Positions 1-7,342 of a DNA stretch of 64,000 nt are shown piece after piece. Origin of the DNA: Chitinophagales bacterium (GTDB taxonomy: Bacteria; Bacteroidota; Bacteroidia; Chitinophagales; Chitinophagaceae); assembly GCA_017303415.1 (NCBI GenBank), contig JAFLBJ010000001.1:992001-1056000 (forward strand), in the 5' to 3' direction. A model generated the notes under the pieces. That model saw nothing but the letters and a program-made list of their open reading frames with translations, made no database searches and was not told the origin of the DNA. The stretch's first letter is position 1, and each line of letters opens with the position of its first letter. A program made the position numbers and the translations under genes.

Positions 1-2
1 AT

Positions 3-869
3 GCACACCGGCTCACTCATTTTTATACTGACAAGGCTGTGTATGAACAACAAGGATCTTCCGGCTCCATCTTTCTGCGTACCTGGCGATTGATGACGGG
101 GAAAAGGTTGGCCCGCAGCCCCATTCAATACACACCACCTACTGCCTATGAAACCCTGGCCTTTCAGCTAAAGAATGGAAAGAAGATCAGTGCCTGGTAC
201 ATACCGACGGATAGCGCTGTAGGTACTGTTATCCTGGTACACGGACTTGGATCCAACAAAGGACATCCATTAAATGAAGCGTCTGAGTTTCGGGTGATGG
301 GGTACAATACCCTGTTGATTGACCTGCGGGCGCATGGGGAAAGTGAAGGCAAAGCCTTTTCCATTGGGTATAAGGAAACCGAAGAGATCAAACTGGCCTA
401 CGATCATTTACGCGCCAAAGGCGAAAAGAATATTGTATTCTGGGGAATGTCTGTTGGAGCGGTGGTGATGACAAAGGCCATTGCCGATTATGAATTAAAA
501 CCCGAGAAACTCATTCTGGAAATGCCTTTTGGCTCTTTGCAGGATCATTTGCGCAGCCGCGCCCGCAACCTGGGTTTTCCCGATGAACCCTTTGCGTTCT
601 TTGTCACTTTTTGGGTGGGATTGGAACAAGGGTATTGGGGATATGGTTTCAAAACGGCGAAATATGCAAAGAAGATACAATGTCCGGTCTTGATACAATG
701 GGGCAATCAGGATGATTATGTAAAAGAAGGGGAAGTGCGGTCGGTGTTTGACGCGGTTCCGGGAACGGATAAGAAATTAGTGATCTATGAAAAGTCGGGG
801 CATGTGCCGTTGTGCTGGTCGGAGAATGAGAAATGGGTGGAGGAGGTAGAAAGATTTATAAATAGATGA
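3..869 (+). CDS. Alpha/beta hydrolase, 5'-truncated by window edge
   Basis: The protein has the alpha/beta hydrolase fold: a strand and oxyanion loop LVHGLGSN, a nucleophile elbow GMSVG (serine), an acidic residue in GNQDDYV and a terminal histidine in SGHVPL, in the order expected for a Ser-Asp-His triad. The substrate cannot be told; distant relatives are esterases, peptidases and lipases. A GTG at 39 could serve as a start, but the frame stays open to base 3 and reads plausible protein (AHRLTHFYTDKAV), so the real start is probably outside the window. The stop TGA at 867-869 abuts a family A inverted repeat. Sure of the fold, not of the reaction. Confidence 0.85.
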   Translation, partial: AHRLTHFYTDKAVYEQQGSSGSIFLRTWRLMTGKRLARSPIQYTPPTAYETLAFQLKNGKKISAWYIPTDSAVGTVILVHGLGSNKGHPLNEASEFRVMGYNTLLIDLRAHGESEGKAFSIGYKETEEIKLAYDHLRAKGEKNIVFWGMSVGAVVMTKAIADYELKPEKLILEMPFGSLQDHLRSRARNLGFPDEPFAFFVTFWVGLEQGYWGYGFKTAKYAKKIQCPVLIQWGNQDDYVKEGEVRSVFDAVPGTDKKLVIYEKSGHVPLCWSENEKWVEEVERFINR

Positions 870-872
870 TTC

Positions 873-998
873 ACCGCAGAGAACAAGAGGACGCGGAGTT
901 ACGCAGAGAAAGTTGCTTGATATTAGCCTTGAGCAAGGCTCTGCGCCTTGGTAGTAAAATTCCTCTGCGTAACTCCGCGTCCTCTTGTTCTCTGCGGT
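873..998. repeat. Family A inverted repeat, copy A1
   Basis: Arms 873-908 and 963-998 are perfect 36-bp reverse complements, built from CCGCAGAGAAC and ACGCAGAG words, around a 54-nt loop. It lies between the convergent hydrolase and L,D-transpeptidase genes, so it could act as a terminator for both, but neither side has a clear T-run. Confidence 0.85.
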
Positions 999-1003
999 AA
1001 ATA

Positions 1004-1573
1004 CTACTTTTGAATTTTAACCTTTGTTCCAACCGGCAAATACGCATATACTTCTTCCACGTCTTTATTCTTCATTGAAATACATCCCAGTGTCCAGTTA
1101 TTATACCGGTCGATCTGGTAGTCTTCATTTGGCCAGGTGCCATGAATACCGATGCCTCCACCGATGGTGGCCCTTTTGGGGATCTCTCCTTTTTCTTTTC
1201 TCTTTTTGAATTTTTCCCAGCTTTCTTTGGTAGGATAATCGATGGACAGAAATCGATACCATTTATCATGAACCCGTTTAGCGGTAATGGTGAAACTTCC
1301 CTCCGGGGTATTCCGGTCGCCTTCCATTTTTTTATCCGCCAGGCTGCTGTTGCCAAATACAACGGGGTAGGTAGCATACCAGCCATCGTCGTCGTACACC
1401 GATAATTCATAGTCCGATTTATCGATCACCAGGTGCACAGTGCCACGGGGAAGGTTGTCCTTCTTCAGGCTCACCTTGGTGGCGCTTCGCTCTACCGATG
1501 TAGGGAGGGCAATTGTTGCCGGAATAAATGCGGTTGTGCCCGTCGTTGCCACCGCCAGTAACAGGGTCTTCAT
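1004..1573 (-). CDS. L,D-transpeptidase (YkuD domain), exported
   Basis: YkuD-type enzymes form 3-3 cross-links in peptidoglycan or attach proteins to it, using a cysteine nucleophile. The catalytic signature is complete: HGTWPNEDY followed about 20 residues later by TLGCISMKN, giving the His and the Cys of the SxGC motif. The ATG at 1573 was chosen because MKTLLLAVATTGTTAFIPA is a good signal peptide; an upstream start at 1606 would put 11 polar residues before it. The protein is about 189 residues, a single catalytic domain without extra wall-binding modules. It is the only gene on its strand between family A and family E elements, so probably monocistronic. Confidence 0.88.
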   Translation of the reverse strand: MKTLLLAVATTGTTAFIPATIALPTSVERSATKVSLKKDNLPRGTVHLVIDKSDYELSVYDDDGWYATYPVVFGNSSLADKKMEGDRNTPEGSFTITAKRVHDKWYRFLSIDYPTKESWEKFKKRKEKGEIPKRATIGGGIGIHGTWPNEDYQIDRYNNWTLGCISMKNKDVEEVYAYLPVGTKVKIQK

Positions 1574-1676
1574 GTTAATACTCCTTTTGGTCCAGATATT
1601 CGACAAACGACGTGCCAGAGGGGATTATTTTTATCAATTTTGGCTTTAACTAAATTTTCAGAAGAGTTTGGTTCTT

Positions 1677-1732
1677 ACAGAAAGCACGAAGGCACGGAAG
1701 TATATTTACCGTGCCTTCTGCGCTTTCTGTGC
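1677..1732. repeat. Family E-like hairpin (CACGAAGGCACGG), copy E1
   Basis: Arms 1677-1697 and 1709-1731 pair over about 20 positions with one small internal mismatch block around an 11-nt AT loop. It lies just after the stop of the outer-membrane-protein gene transcribed leftward and is a candidate terminator for that operon. Confidence 0.6.
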
Positions 1733-1740
1733 GAATATCC

Positions 1741-2568
1741 TTAGAAATGACTCAACCTGAACCCGACATTATACGGTGTCATATCCAACCCCTTGTCCCA
1801 CATATTATCCATGGCGTAGCTGCCATAAAGTTTGATAGGTCCAAGAGAGAGTTCACCAATATAGGAGAGTTTCCAGCGTTTGAGGTCAAAATCATTGTTC
1901 ACTTTGTCTTTGTCTCCATCATCTTTTATTTTGAAGCGGGCTGAGTAGAGATAGCCTGCGCTAACCCCGGCGCTGATACCAAATCCTTTTTTACGCTTGG
2001 GGGTGAAATTGAAGTTCACCATCATGGGTACGGTCAGGTAGTCGGCAGCCAGTTTAGCCTTTTTGGCTTCGCTGGTGGATAGCGCGAAGAGGGTTGGGTT
2101 TTTGGTCATGCGCATACGGGTATCATCAAAATGGTAATTGTTTAATTCCAATCCCATTCCATACTTCAGGTTTACCACGTGTTTGATCACATTCAGTCGT
2201 TGCATAAAGAACCAAACATTCACACTCCGCGATTTACCCGCGCTGAGTTTGAAGTTATCTTCATTCAATCCGGGAGCTACGGTTTGTGCCGCGGCCGAAC
2301 CATAATTGGTATTGTCGGTATAGTTGGAGAAACCGATATCAAAGATCCACCAGTTGGTAGCGATATTGGCCGGTTTTTCCCGGTTACGACGAGGGATGCG
2401 GTAAGTGCGGGAGCTGTCACCTATTTCGGTGGGGCCACCTTTTTTGCGAATGATGATCATGCCACCGATCCGGATGGTATCGGATTCATCTTTTTTGGTC
2501 GAATCGGTCTGCGCAGATCCGAGCAGGGTCATACATACAGCCAGGCAAAGTAAAATTGTCCGTTTCAT
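1741..2568 (-). CDS. Outer-membrane beta-barrel protein
   Basis: A 275-residue protein with a clear signal peptide (MKRTILLCLAVCMTLLGSAQ, cleaved after SAQ), a polar N-terminal stretch, then alternating amphipathic strands rich in aromatic and glycine residues (for example FGISAGVSAGYLY and LSLGPIKLYGSYAM), ending in a terminal phenylalanine (FRLSHF), the usual mark of outer-membrane barrels. It resembles the general Bacteroidota outer-membrane barrel families; no specific function can be read. It is the last gene of a leftward operon behind an ECF sigma factor and an anti-sigma-like protein (34-nt gap), which suggests the sigma pair controls an envelope function. Confidence 0.75.
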   Translation of the reverse strand: MKRTILLCLAVCMTLLGSAQTDSTKKDESDTIRIGGMIIIRKKGGPTEIGDSSRTYRIPRRNREKPANIATNWWIFDIGFSNYTDNTNYGSAAAQTVAPGLNEDNFKLSAGKSRSVNVWFFMQRLNVIKHVVNLKYGMGLELNNYHFDDTRMRMTKNPTLFALSTSEAKKAKLAADYLTVPMMVNFNFTPKRKKGFGISAGVSAGYLYSARFKIKDDGDKDKVNNDFDLKRWKLSYIGELSLGPIKLYGSYAMDNMWDKGLDMTPYNVGFRLSHF

Positions 2569-2602
2569 GGTATTCAGTTTGAAAAATTAGTTGGGTCATT
2601 TT

Positions 2603-3712
2603 TTATTTCAGGCTCACCGCGAAACTGCCTATCAGCAATTTGTTATCATCGGTTGTCGCCTTGATGTTGGTTGTTTTTTCAAAGAGCCGGGTGACTTTCC
2701 GGAGTAGCCCGCGGGATCTTTTATTACCATCATCTGTTATGTTATACGAAGTAAAGGAAGGATTTGTTACAATGCCGTTGTTAACGGTAAGTGAAGGGTC
2801 GAGTGAATTATTTGTGCTCTCGATAAGATCGGCTTTGTCGATCTGGCGGTCGGGCGTCAGACTAGTTTTCACCGGATCAACGGAGGCATAAAGGGTTTGG
2901 TTAGCCGGTTCATTTCCTGCCACAGACTGGTTACGTGGCGTAGGCAGGTTGTTGCGATTACCATTATTCACCAGATAAACCGGGGCCTGTGTATCTGCTT
3001 TTCCATTATTGATCTCTGTCTTCTTGTCTTTATTGACAGTGGCAGGTGTTTTTACCAATGTCTCACCAGTTGAAGCCGTATTGTCTTTATCTTCTTTGGC
3101 CAATATCGGGTTCACAACAGGTTGTTCAACATTATTGGAAGGAGTGGATGCCGGTGTTTTGATCTCTGTGCCTGCCATTGGATTTTCTACTTCACCGCCG
3201 GTGTTGCGCATAAGGAGTAAGGCACTGGTGCTAACAGCCAGTAACAGTACTGCGGCCACGGCCATTCTTTTCCAGGTAAACCAGATCACGCGGGCCGGTT
3301 CTTTTTCTTCTTTATATAAAGAGGCTTTATCGGGGAACTGAATAGAATTATCGATTGTCAGGATGGTTTGCCGATAGGCCGCCAGTTCATTTTGCAATAC
3401 CGTGTCAGTGGCCAGCTTATTCTCAAAGGCTATTTTTTCTGCGGGACTTAATTCCTGATCAATATAGCGCAGTAATTTTTCTTCCCATTCAGCGGAGAGA
3501 ACGGGATTAGATTGGCGATAGAGTAATTCCTTGTGTTCAAATTGAATGGATTCATCGGGGATAAGACGGGCACTGTTCAACAGCTGTAATTCTTCCTCCA
3601 GATCGGGATGGGCTTGTACAAAAGCTTCTACCGCTCTTTGTTCTTCGGCACTCAGTTCCTTATCCACATACATCAGGAAGAACGATTCGTAATTATTTCG
3701 GTTGATGTTCAT
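2603..3712 (-). CDS. Anti-sigma-factor-like single-pass membrane protein with duplicated N-terminal module
   Basis: Directly behind the ECF sigma gene (17 nt away) and in the usual place of an anti-sigma factor. The cytoplasmic part holds two similar helical modules of about 60 residues: residues about 7-66 (YVDKELSAEE ... ESIQFEHKELLYR) and about 75-134 (YIDQELSPAE ... NSIQFPDKASLYK). A membrane helix follows near residues 147-168 (MAVAAVLLLAVSTSALLLM), then a long low-complexity region rich in Asn, Thr, Pro and Lys, presumably periplasmic. No Cys/His zinc-binding anti-sigma motif is present. Role inferred from position and topology; no catalytic signature seen. Confidence 0.65.
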   Translation of the reverse strand: MNINRNNYESFFLMYVDKELSAEEQRAVEAFVQAHPDLEEELQLLNSARLIPDESIQFEHKELLYRQSNPVLSAEWEEKLLRYIDQELSPAEKIAFENKLATDTVLQNELAAYRQTILTIDNSIQFPDKASLYKEEKEPARVIWFTWKRMAVAAVLLLAVSTSALLLMRNTGGEVENPMAGTEIKTPASTPSNNVEQPVVNPILAKEDKDNTASTGETLVKTPATVNKDKKTEINNGKADTQAPVYLVNNGNRNNLPTPRNQSVAGNEPANQTLYASVDPVKTSLTPDRQIDKADLIESTNNSLDPSLTVNNGIVTNPSFTSYNITDDGNKRSRGLLRKVTRLFEKTTNIKATTDDNKLLIGSFAVSLK

Positions 3713-3729
3713 GATACGCCACTTTTCAG

Positions 3730-4215
3730 TTAAATAACATTTTCAGGACTCCCCAGATAAGATCTTAGTTGCGTGCGGGCCCGGTGAAGATAGACTTTAA
3801 CCTGGCTTTCACTCAATCCCGTGATCTGACCGATCTCTTCATAACTGTATCCTTCGTAATCTTTTAGCAAGACCAGTGACCGTTGTGTTTCACTCAGGCG
3901 GTTCAGGGCTTCGTGAAGTACTTTGCTCACCTGGATTCCCGGGGCCTGGGCCACGCGGGTGTTTTCGCCAAACTCTTCTTTTAACTGAACCCGCTTTCCT
4001 TTGCGGATATGATCGATCATCTGGCGGTATGCCACGGTAAAAAGATAAGACTTGCTTTTTACCGGATCGATCTCCTCGCGGTGGATCCACATCTTTTCAA
4101 AAGTGGATTGCACCACATCACGTGCGTCCTCTTCATGCCGAAGGTTCTTCAGGATGAAGCGGTACACGTTATCCGCATAGCTGGTTACACATTCATTGTA
4201 TTCCCGTTCCGTCAT
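3730..4215 (-). CDS. ECF-type RNA polymerase sigma factor
   Basis: 161 residues with the two ECF regions. Region 2 contains DNVYRFILKNLRHEEDARD followed by VVQSTFEKMW and SYLFTVAYRQMIDHIRK; region 4 contains ALNRLSETQRSLVLLKDYEGYSYEEIG and the recognition helix SESQVKVYLHRARTQLRSYL. The ATG at 4215 fits the family length. It heads a leftward operon with an anti-sigma-like protein and an outer-membrane barrel, so it probably answers an envelope cue and directs its own operon. Targets unknown. Confidence 0.92.
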   Translation of the reverse strand: MTEREYNECVTSYADNVYRFILKNLRHEEDARDVVQSTFEKMWIHREEIDPVKSKSYLFTVAYRQMIDHIRKGKRVQLKEEFGENTRVAQAPGIQVSKVLHEALNRLSETQRSLVLLKDYEGYSYEEIGQITGLSESQVKVYLHRARTQLRSYLGSPENVI

Positions 4216-4327
4216 AAACAGTGGTCGATGCTAAATTACGTTAGGACTTATGACTTTTCAGCCATTAGTAATACGTTCCGCAAACAAAAAAAGTTACAAT
4301 ATTAGGTAAAAAATAACGCCTTGATTT

Positions 4328-4546
4328 TTAAGGCATTACATTGATCGAAGACATGAATTGGCGGGGCAGGCTTTCCCAGATCATTTCGCCGGTACCACGG
4401 CTCCCTTCCTCTTCCAGACAGCAATCGGCGGGCTGCGAGGCCGGAGAGGCGTTGTCAATTCCGGTAGCGACATAAGACAGGAATACCAGCGCGGTTACCA
4501 CCACAAAACCGATCAGGCTGATTTTCAAGTAATTCTTACGACTCAT
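4328..4546 (-). CDS. Small single-pass membrane protein of unknown function
   Basis: A 72-residue protein, MSRKNYLKIS then a membrane helix (LIGFVVVTALVFLSYVATGI), then an acidic tail with two adjacent cysteines (ADCCLEEEG). The frame is open upstream into the family C repeat, but that part is only translated repeat (HLSSVIYPPTSN-like text), so the ATG at 4546 is preferred. Nothing identifies its role. A conserved small protein is plausible because the codons and the helix look natural, but it is not certain. Confidence 0.5.
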   Translation of the reverse strand: MSRKNYLKISLIGFVVVTALVFLSYVATGIDNASPASQPADCCLEEEGSRGTGEMIWESLPRQFMSSINVMP

Positions 4547-4611
4547 ATCCGGTTGATTTCTATATTGGACGTGGGTAGTGGGGGATTTGTTACAGGGAGA
4601 GGGGGATTTTT

Positions 4612-4803
4612 GGAGGACGGATGACAGATGACGGAGGACGGATGACGGATGTTGGATGTTGGATGTTGGTGGGTAGATGACGGATGACAGATGACAGATG
4701 ACAGAGTTCTCGCACAGCAAGCCTCCGCTCTTCGACTACCATCCAACATCCAACATCCAACATCCAACATCCAACATCCGTCATCTGTCATCCGTCATCT
4801 ACC
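4612..4803. repeat. Family C inverted repeat, copy C1
   Basis: The left arm is runs of GGATGAC, AGATGAC and GGATGTT words, the right arm their reverse complements (CATCCAACATCC, GTCATCTGTCATCC). An internal core at 4708-4756 is identical over 49 bp to 29832-29880 in copy C4. The element fills nearly the whole gap between the divergent small membrane protein gene and kbl, so their promoters must lie in or just beside it. Confidence 0.85.
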
Positions 4804-4843
4804 CAACTACATCCCTTAACTTCGCCCAAACAAACGCCAGTTT

Positions 4844-6031
4844 ATGAACGAAAATTTTGCCCAACGCATTGCAAAAGAAGTGAATGAGATACGTGAAGCA
4901 GGATTGTTTAAAACAGAAAGGATCATTACCAGTCCCCAGGATGCTGAGATCGAAGTAGGGGGCAAAAAAGTATTGAATTTTTGCGCCAATAATTACCTGG
5001 GATTATCCTCCCACCCCAAAGTAATTGAAGCAGCCCACAAAGCCATTGACCAGCGGGGCTATGGCATGAGCAGTGTGCGCTTTATCTGTGGCACGCAGGA
5101 TATACATAAAGAACTGGAAAGAAAGATCTCTGCATTCCTCGGTACAGAAGATACCATCCTTTATGCAGCGGCCTTTGACGCGAATGGGGGTGTTTTTGAA
5201 CCTTTGTTCAATGAAGAGGACGCGATCATTTCCGATGCCCTTAATCATGCCTCTATCATTGACGGTGTGCGGCTTTGCAAAGCCCAGCGTTATCGGTATG
5301 AGCATAACAATATGGATGACCTCGAAGCCAAGTTGAAAGAAGCAAAGGGCTGTCGCAGCCGGATCATTGTTACCGATGGTTCTTTTAGTATGGATGGCAC
5401 CATAGCCCAATTGGACAAGATCGTGGAACTGGCGGAGAAATATGATGCGGTGATCATGATCGACGAGTGCCACTCCAGCGGGTTTTTGGGTAAGAATGGC
5501 CGGGGTACGCATGAATACCGGGGTGTGATGGGCAAGATCGATATCATCACCGGCACACTGGGCAAAGCCCTGGGTGGAGCATCGGGAGGTTTTACCTCCG
5601 GTCGCAAAGAGATCATTGAAATGTTGCGCCAAAAATCAAGACCTTACCTGTTTAGCAATACCCTGGCCCCCTCCATTGTAGGTGGGTCGATCGCGGTATT
5701 GGATATGCTTACAGAAACCACCGAATTGCGCGATAAACTGGAATCAAATACCCGGTATTTCCGGGAGAAAATGACTGCCGCGGGATTTGACATCAAACCC
5801 GGTGATCACCCGATCGTCCCTATCATGTTATACGATGCCGTACTGGCGCAGACCTTTGCCGCCCGCCTGCTGGAAGAAGGGATCTATGTGATCGGGTTCT
5901 TTTTCCCGGTGGTGGCCAAAGGCCACGCCCGGATACGGGTACAGCTTAGTGCGGCCCATAAACCAGAACACCTGGATAAAGCGATTGCGGCCTTTACCAA
6001 GATCGGGAAGGAGTTGAAAGTAATTGATTAA
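4844..6031 (+). CDS. kbl: Glycine C-acetyltransferase (2-amino-3-ketobutyrate CoA ligase)
   Basis: A 395-residue fold-type I PLP enzyme of the alpha-oxoamine synthase family. It makes 2-amino-3-ketobutyrate from glycine and acetyl-CoA, or runs the reverse cleavage in threonine breakdown. Seen: the cofactor aspartate in [12 protein letters not shown] (D207), the Schiff-base lysine in [14 protein letters not shown] (K241), the substrate-binding [10 protein letters not shown] and the C-terminal [10 protein letters not shown]. Length and motifs match Kbl rather than the longer serine palmitoyltransferase or BioF relatives, though Bacteroidota SPT-like paralogues are close. No threonine dehydrogenase (tdh) lies beside it here. 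Confidence 0.9.
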   Translation: MNENFAQRIAKEVNEIREAGLFKTERIITSPQDAEIEVGGKKVLNFCANNYLGLSSHPKVIEAAHKAIDQRGYGMSSVRFICGTQDIHKELERKISAFLGTEDTILYAAAFDANGGVFEPLFNEEDAIISDALNHASIIDGVRLCKAQRYRYEHNNMDDLEAKLKEAKGCRSRIIVTDGSFSMDGTIAQLDKIVELAEKYDAVIMIDECHSSGFLGKNGRGTHEYRGVMGKIDIITGTLGKALGGASGGFTSGRKEIIEMLRQKSRPYLFSNTLAPSIVGGSIAVLDMLTETTELRDKLESNTRYFREKMTAAGFDIKPGDHPIVPIMLYDAVLAQTFAARLLEEGIYVIGFFFPVVAKGHARIRVQLSAAHKPEHLDKAIAAFTKIGKELKVID

Positions 6032-6166
6032 TAGGAGGTTAAAATTTGCCTCCAATTTATTATGAGATACAACATTCCGATATTATTTTCGTTTTCCTAC
6101 TGATGACCCAACTCTACAGATCCTTCCTTTGAATTTACCGGATTAGTTCACCCAGAAAATTAGTTG

Positions 6167-6295
6167 ATGAAAAAAGTTATTCTTGCCCTGGCAACAGGTG
6201 CTGTACTGTTGGTTATGTTCTCATCCTGCACTTCCATGCGGAAGGATTGCAACGGAGTTAAGCATTACAAGACCAAGAACGGAATCTATATTTAA
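6167..6295 (+). CDS. Small lipoprotein, 42 residues
   Basis: A short frame starting ATG at 6167: MKKVILALATGAVLLVMF followed by a lipobox SSC, then TSMRKDCNGVKHYKTKNGIYI and a TAA stop. The positively charged start, 15-residue hydrophobic stretch and Cys at position 21 make a typical Bacteroidota lipoprotein signal. Very short tails of this type, with a second Cys and a basic end, are common in the phylum, usually with no known role. It lies 36 nt before the beta-lactamase-like lipoprotein gene, same strand. Confidence 0.65.
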   Translation: MKKVILALATGAVLLVMFSSCTSMRKDCNGVKHYKTKNGIYI

Positions 6296-6331
6296 GCGAC
6301 TGATTTGTTGCTAAATTTGCTGAAAAAGTTC

Positions 6332-7159
6332 ATGGGACGTTTCAGCCTGTTTGTATTTTCCATCCTTGTGCTCTATTCCTGCCGACCTAACAACGTAAAA
6401 GTTGATAGCTCTCTCCAACAATATTTTACCGACAACAATGTAAAAGGGTGTTTTGCCCTGTTTGACAATGGAACGGGAAAGATCACCATGTCTGACCGTG
6501 GCCGGTATTTTGACAGTGCCTATACCCCCGCCTCCACCTTCAAGATCGTGAATTCATTGATCGGTTTGCAGGAAGGCAAGATCAGCAGCGATACCATGAC
6601 CATTCCCTGGGATGGAGTGGTACGTAACCGTCCTGAAATAAATAAGGACCTCACCATGATTGAGGCCTTCCGGGTTTCCTCCCTTCCCTATTATCAGGAA
6701 GTAGCCCGGAGGATCGGGGTAAAAAGGATGCAATTCTGGTTGGATAGTATCGGTTATGGCCAACGTTATGGCAAACCCGTTCTCACAGGACCCATTGATT
6801 CTTTCTGGTTGAATGGGGTAGTGAAAATGACCCCCGATGAACAATTGGGCATGGTGAAAAAACTGTATTTCGACGAACTTCCTTTCTTTCACCTGTATCA
6901 GGAGTCAGTAAAACGGGCAATGCTTTTTGAAGACAATACCAATTATCAGTTGAGTTATAAAACCGGCTGGAGTTTTTGGGATGAAAAAGAACAACGCCAT
7001 ATCGGCTGGATCATCGGCTGGATCGTAGAGAATAAACACCCGTATTTCTTTGTGCTAAATGTGGAGTCTTCCAATAAAGACCTGGATATGCCAACGGTGC
7101 GAATGAAGATATTGAAGGATGTGTTGAAGAAACTTGGATTTTTGGAAGGGAAAATGTAG
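6332..7159 (+). CDS. Class D beta-lactamase-like (penicillin-binding fold) lipoprotein
   Basis: 275 residues with a lipoprotein signal ending VLYSC, so it is probably anchored in the envelope facing the periplasm. The serine acyl-enzyme motifs of class D enzymes are present in order: PASTFK (Ser and Lys), a second motif where SxV is replaced by SSL before PYYQEVARRIG, and the KTG triad in YKTGWSF. The YGN-like position is less clear (YGQRYGKP). These motifs mark the OXA / BlaR-sensor fold; whether it destroys beta-lactams, senses them or trims wall is not decidable. The ATG at 6332 is preferred over a TTG at 6305 because it gives a proper signal peptide. Confidence 0.82.
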   Translation: MGRFSLFVFSILVLYSCRPNNVKVDSSLQQYFTDNNVKGCFALFDNGTGKITMSDRGRYFDSAYTPASTFKIVNSLIGLQEGKISSDTMTIPWDGVVRNRPEINKDLTMIEAFRVSSLPYYQEVARRIGVKRMQFWLDSIGYGQRYGKPVLTGPIDSFWLNGVVKMTPDEQLGMVKKLYFDELPFFHLYQESVKRAMLFEDNTNYQLSYKTGWSFWDEKEQRHIGWIIGWIVENKHPYFFVLNVESSNKDLDMPTVRMKILKDVLKKLGFLEGKM

Positions 7160-7306
7160 TTCTTTCACCGCAGAGAACTGGAGAACGCAGAGGTACGCAG
7201 AGAAAGTTATTAGCATTTAGCTATTAGCTCTTGGCGAATCATTGTGTCATAGCGGTAAAATTCTCTGCGAAACTCTGCGTTCTCCTGTTCTCTGCGGTAA
7301 AGAAAG
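7160..7306. repeat. Family A inverted repeat, copy A2
   Basis: Arms 7160-7204 and 7261-7306 pair over about 45 bp with four or five mismatches, using the same CCGCAGAGAAC and ACGCAGAG words as copy A1. The loop holds a nested TAGC/GCTA-rich piece. It fills the gap between two rightward genes. Confidence 0.8.
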
Positions 7307-7342
7307 AAAAAACTTTAGCATAATCCTTGCTATATACCCCAC

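Noticed and set aside
873-998. Insertion sequence ends
   Set aside because: The palindromes enclose only 15-69 nt with no transposase and no visible target duplications.
1142-1405. Reading frame opposite the L,D-transpeptidase gene
   Set aside because: Shadow of the real gene on the other strand; no own signals.
4543-4791. Open frames full of repeating Cys-Trp-Met-Leu-Asp text on the minus strand
   Set aside because: They are translations of family C repeat words in several frames; no real protein features.
4612-4803. CRISPR array
   Set aside because: The repeat words are short, degenerate and contiguous, arranged as a palindrome, with no regular spacers and no cas genes.
6332-7159. Calling this gene an antibiotic resistance gene
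   Set aside because: Motif changes and lipid anchor leave activity on beta-lactams unproven.
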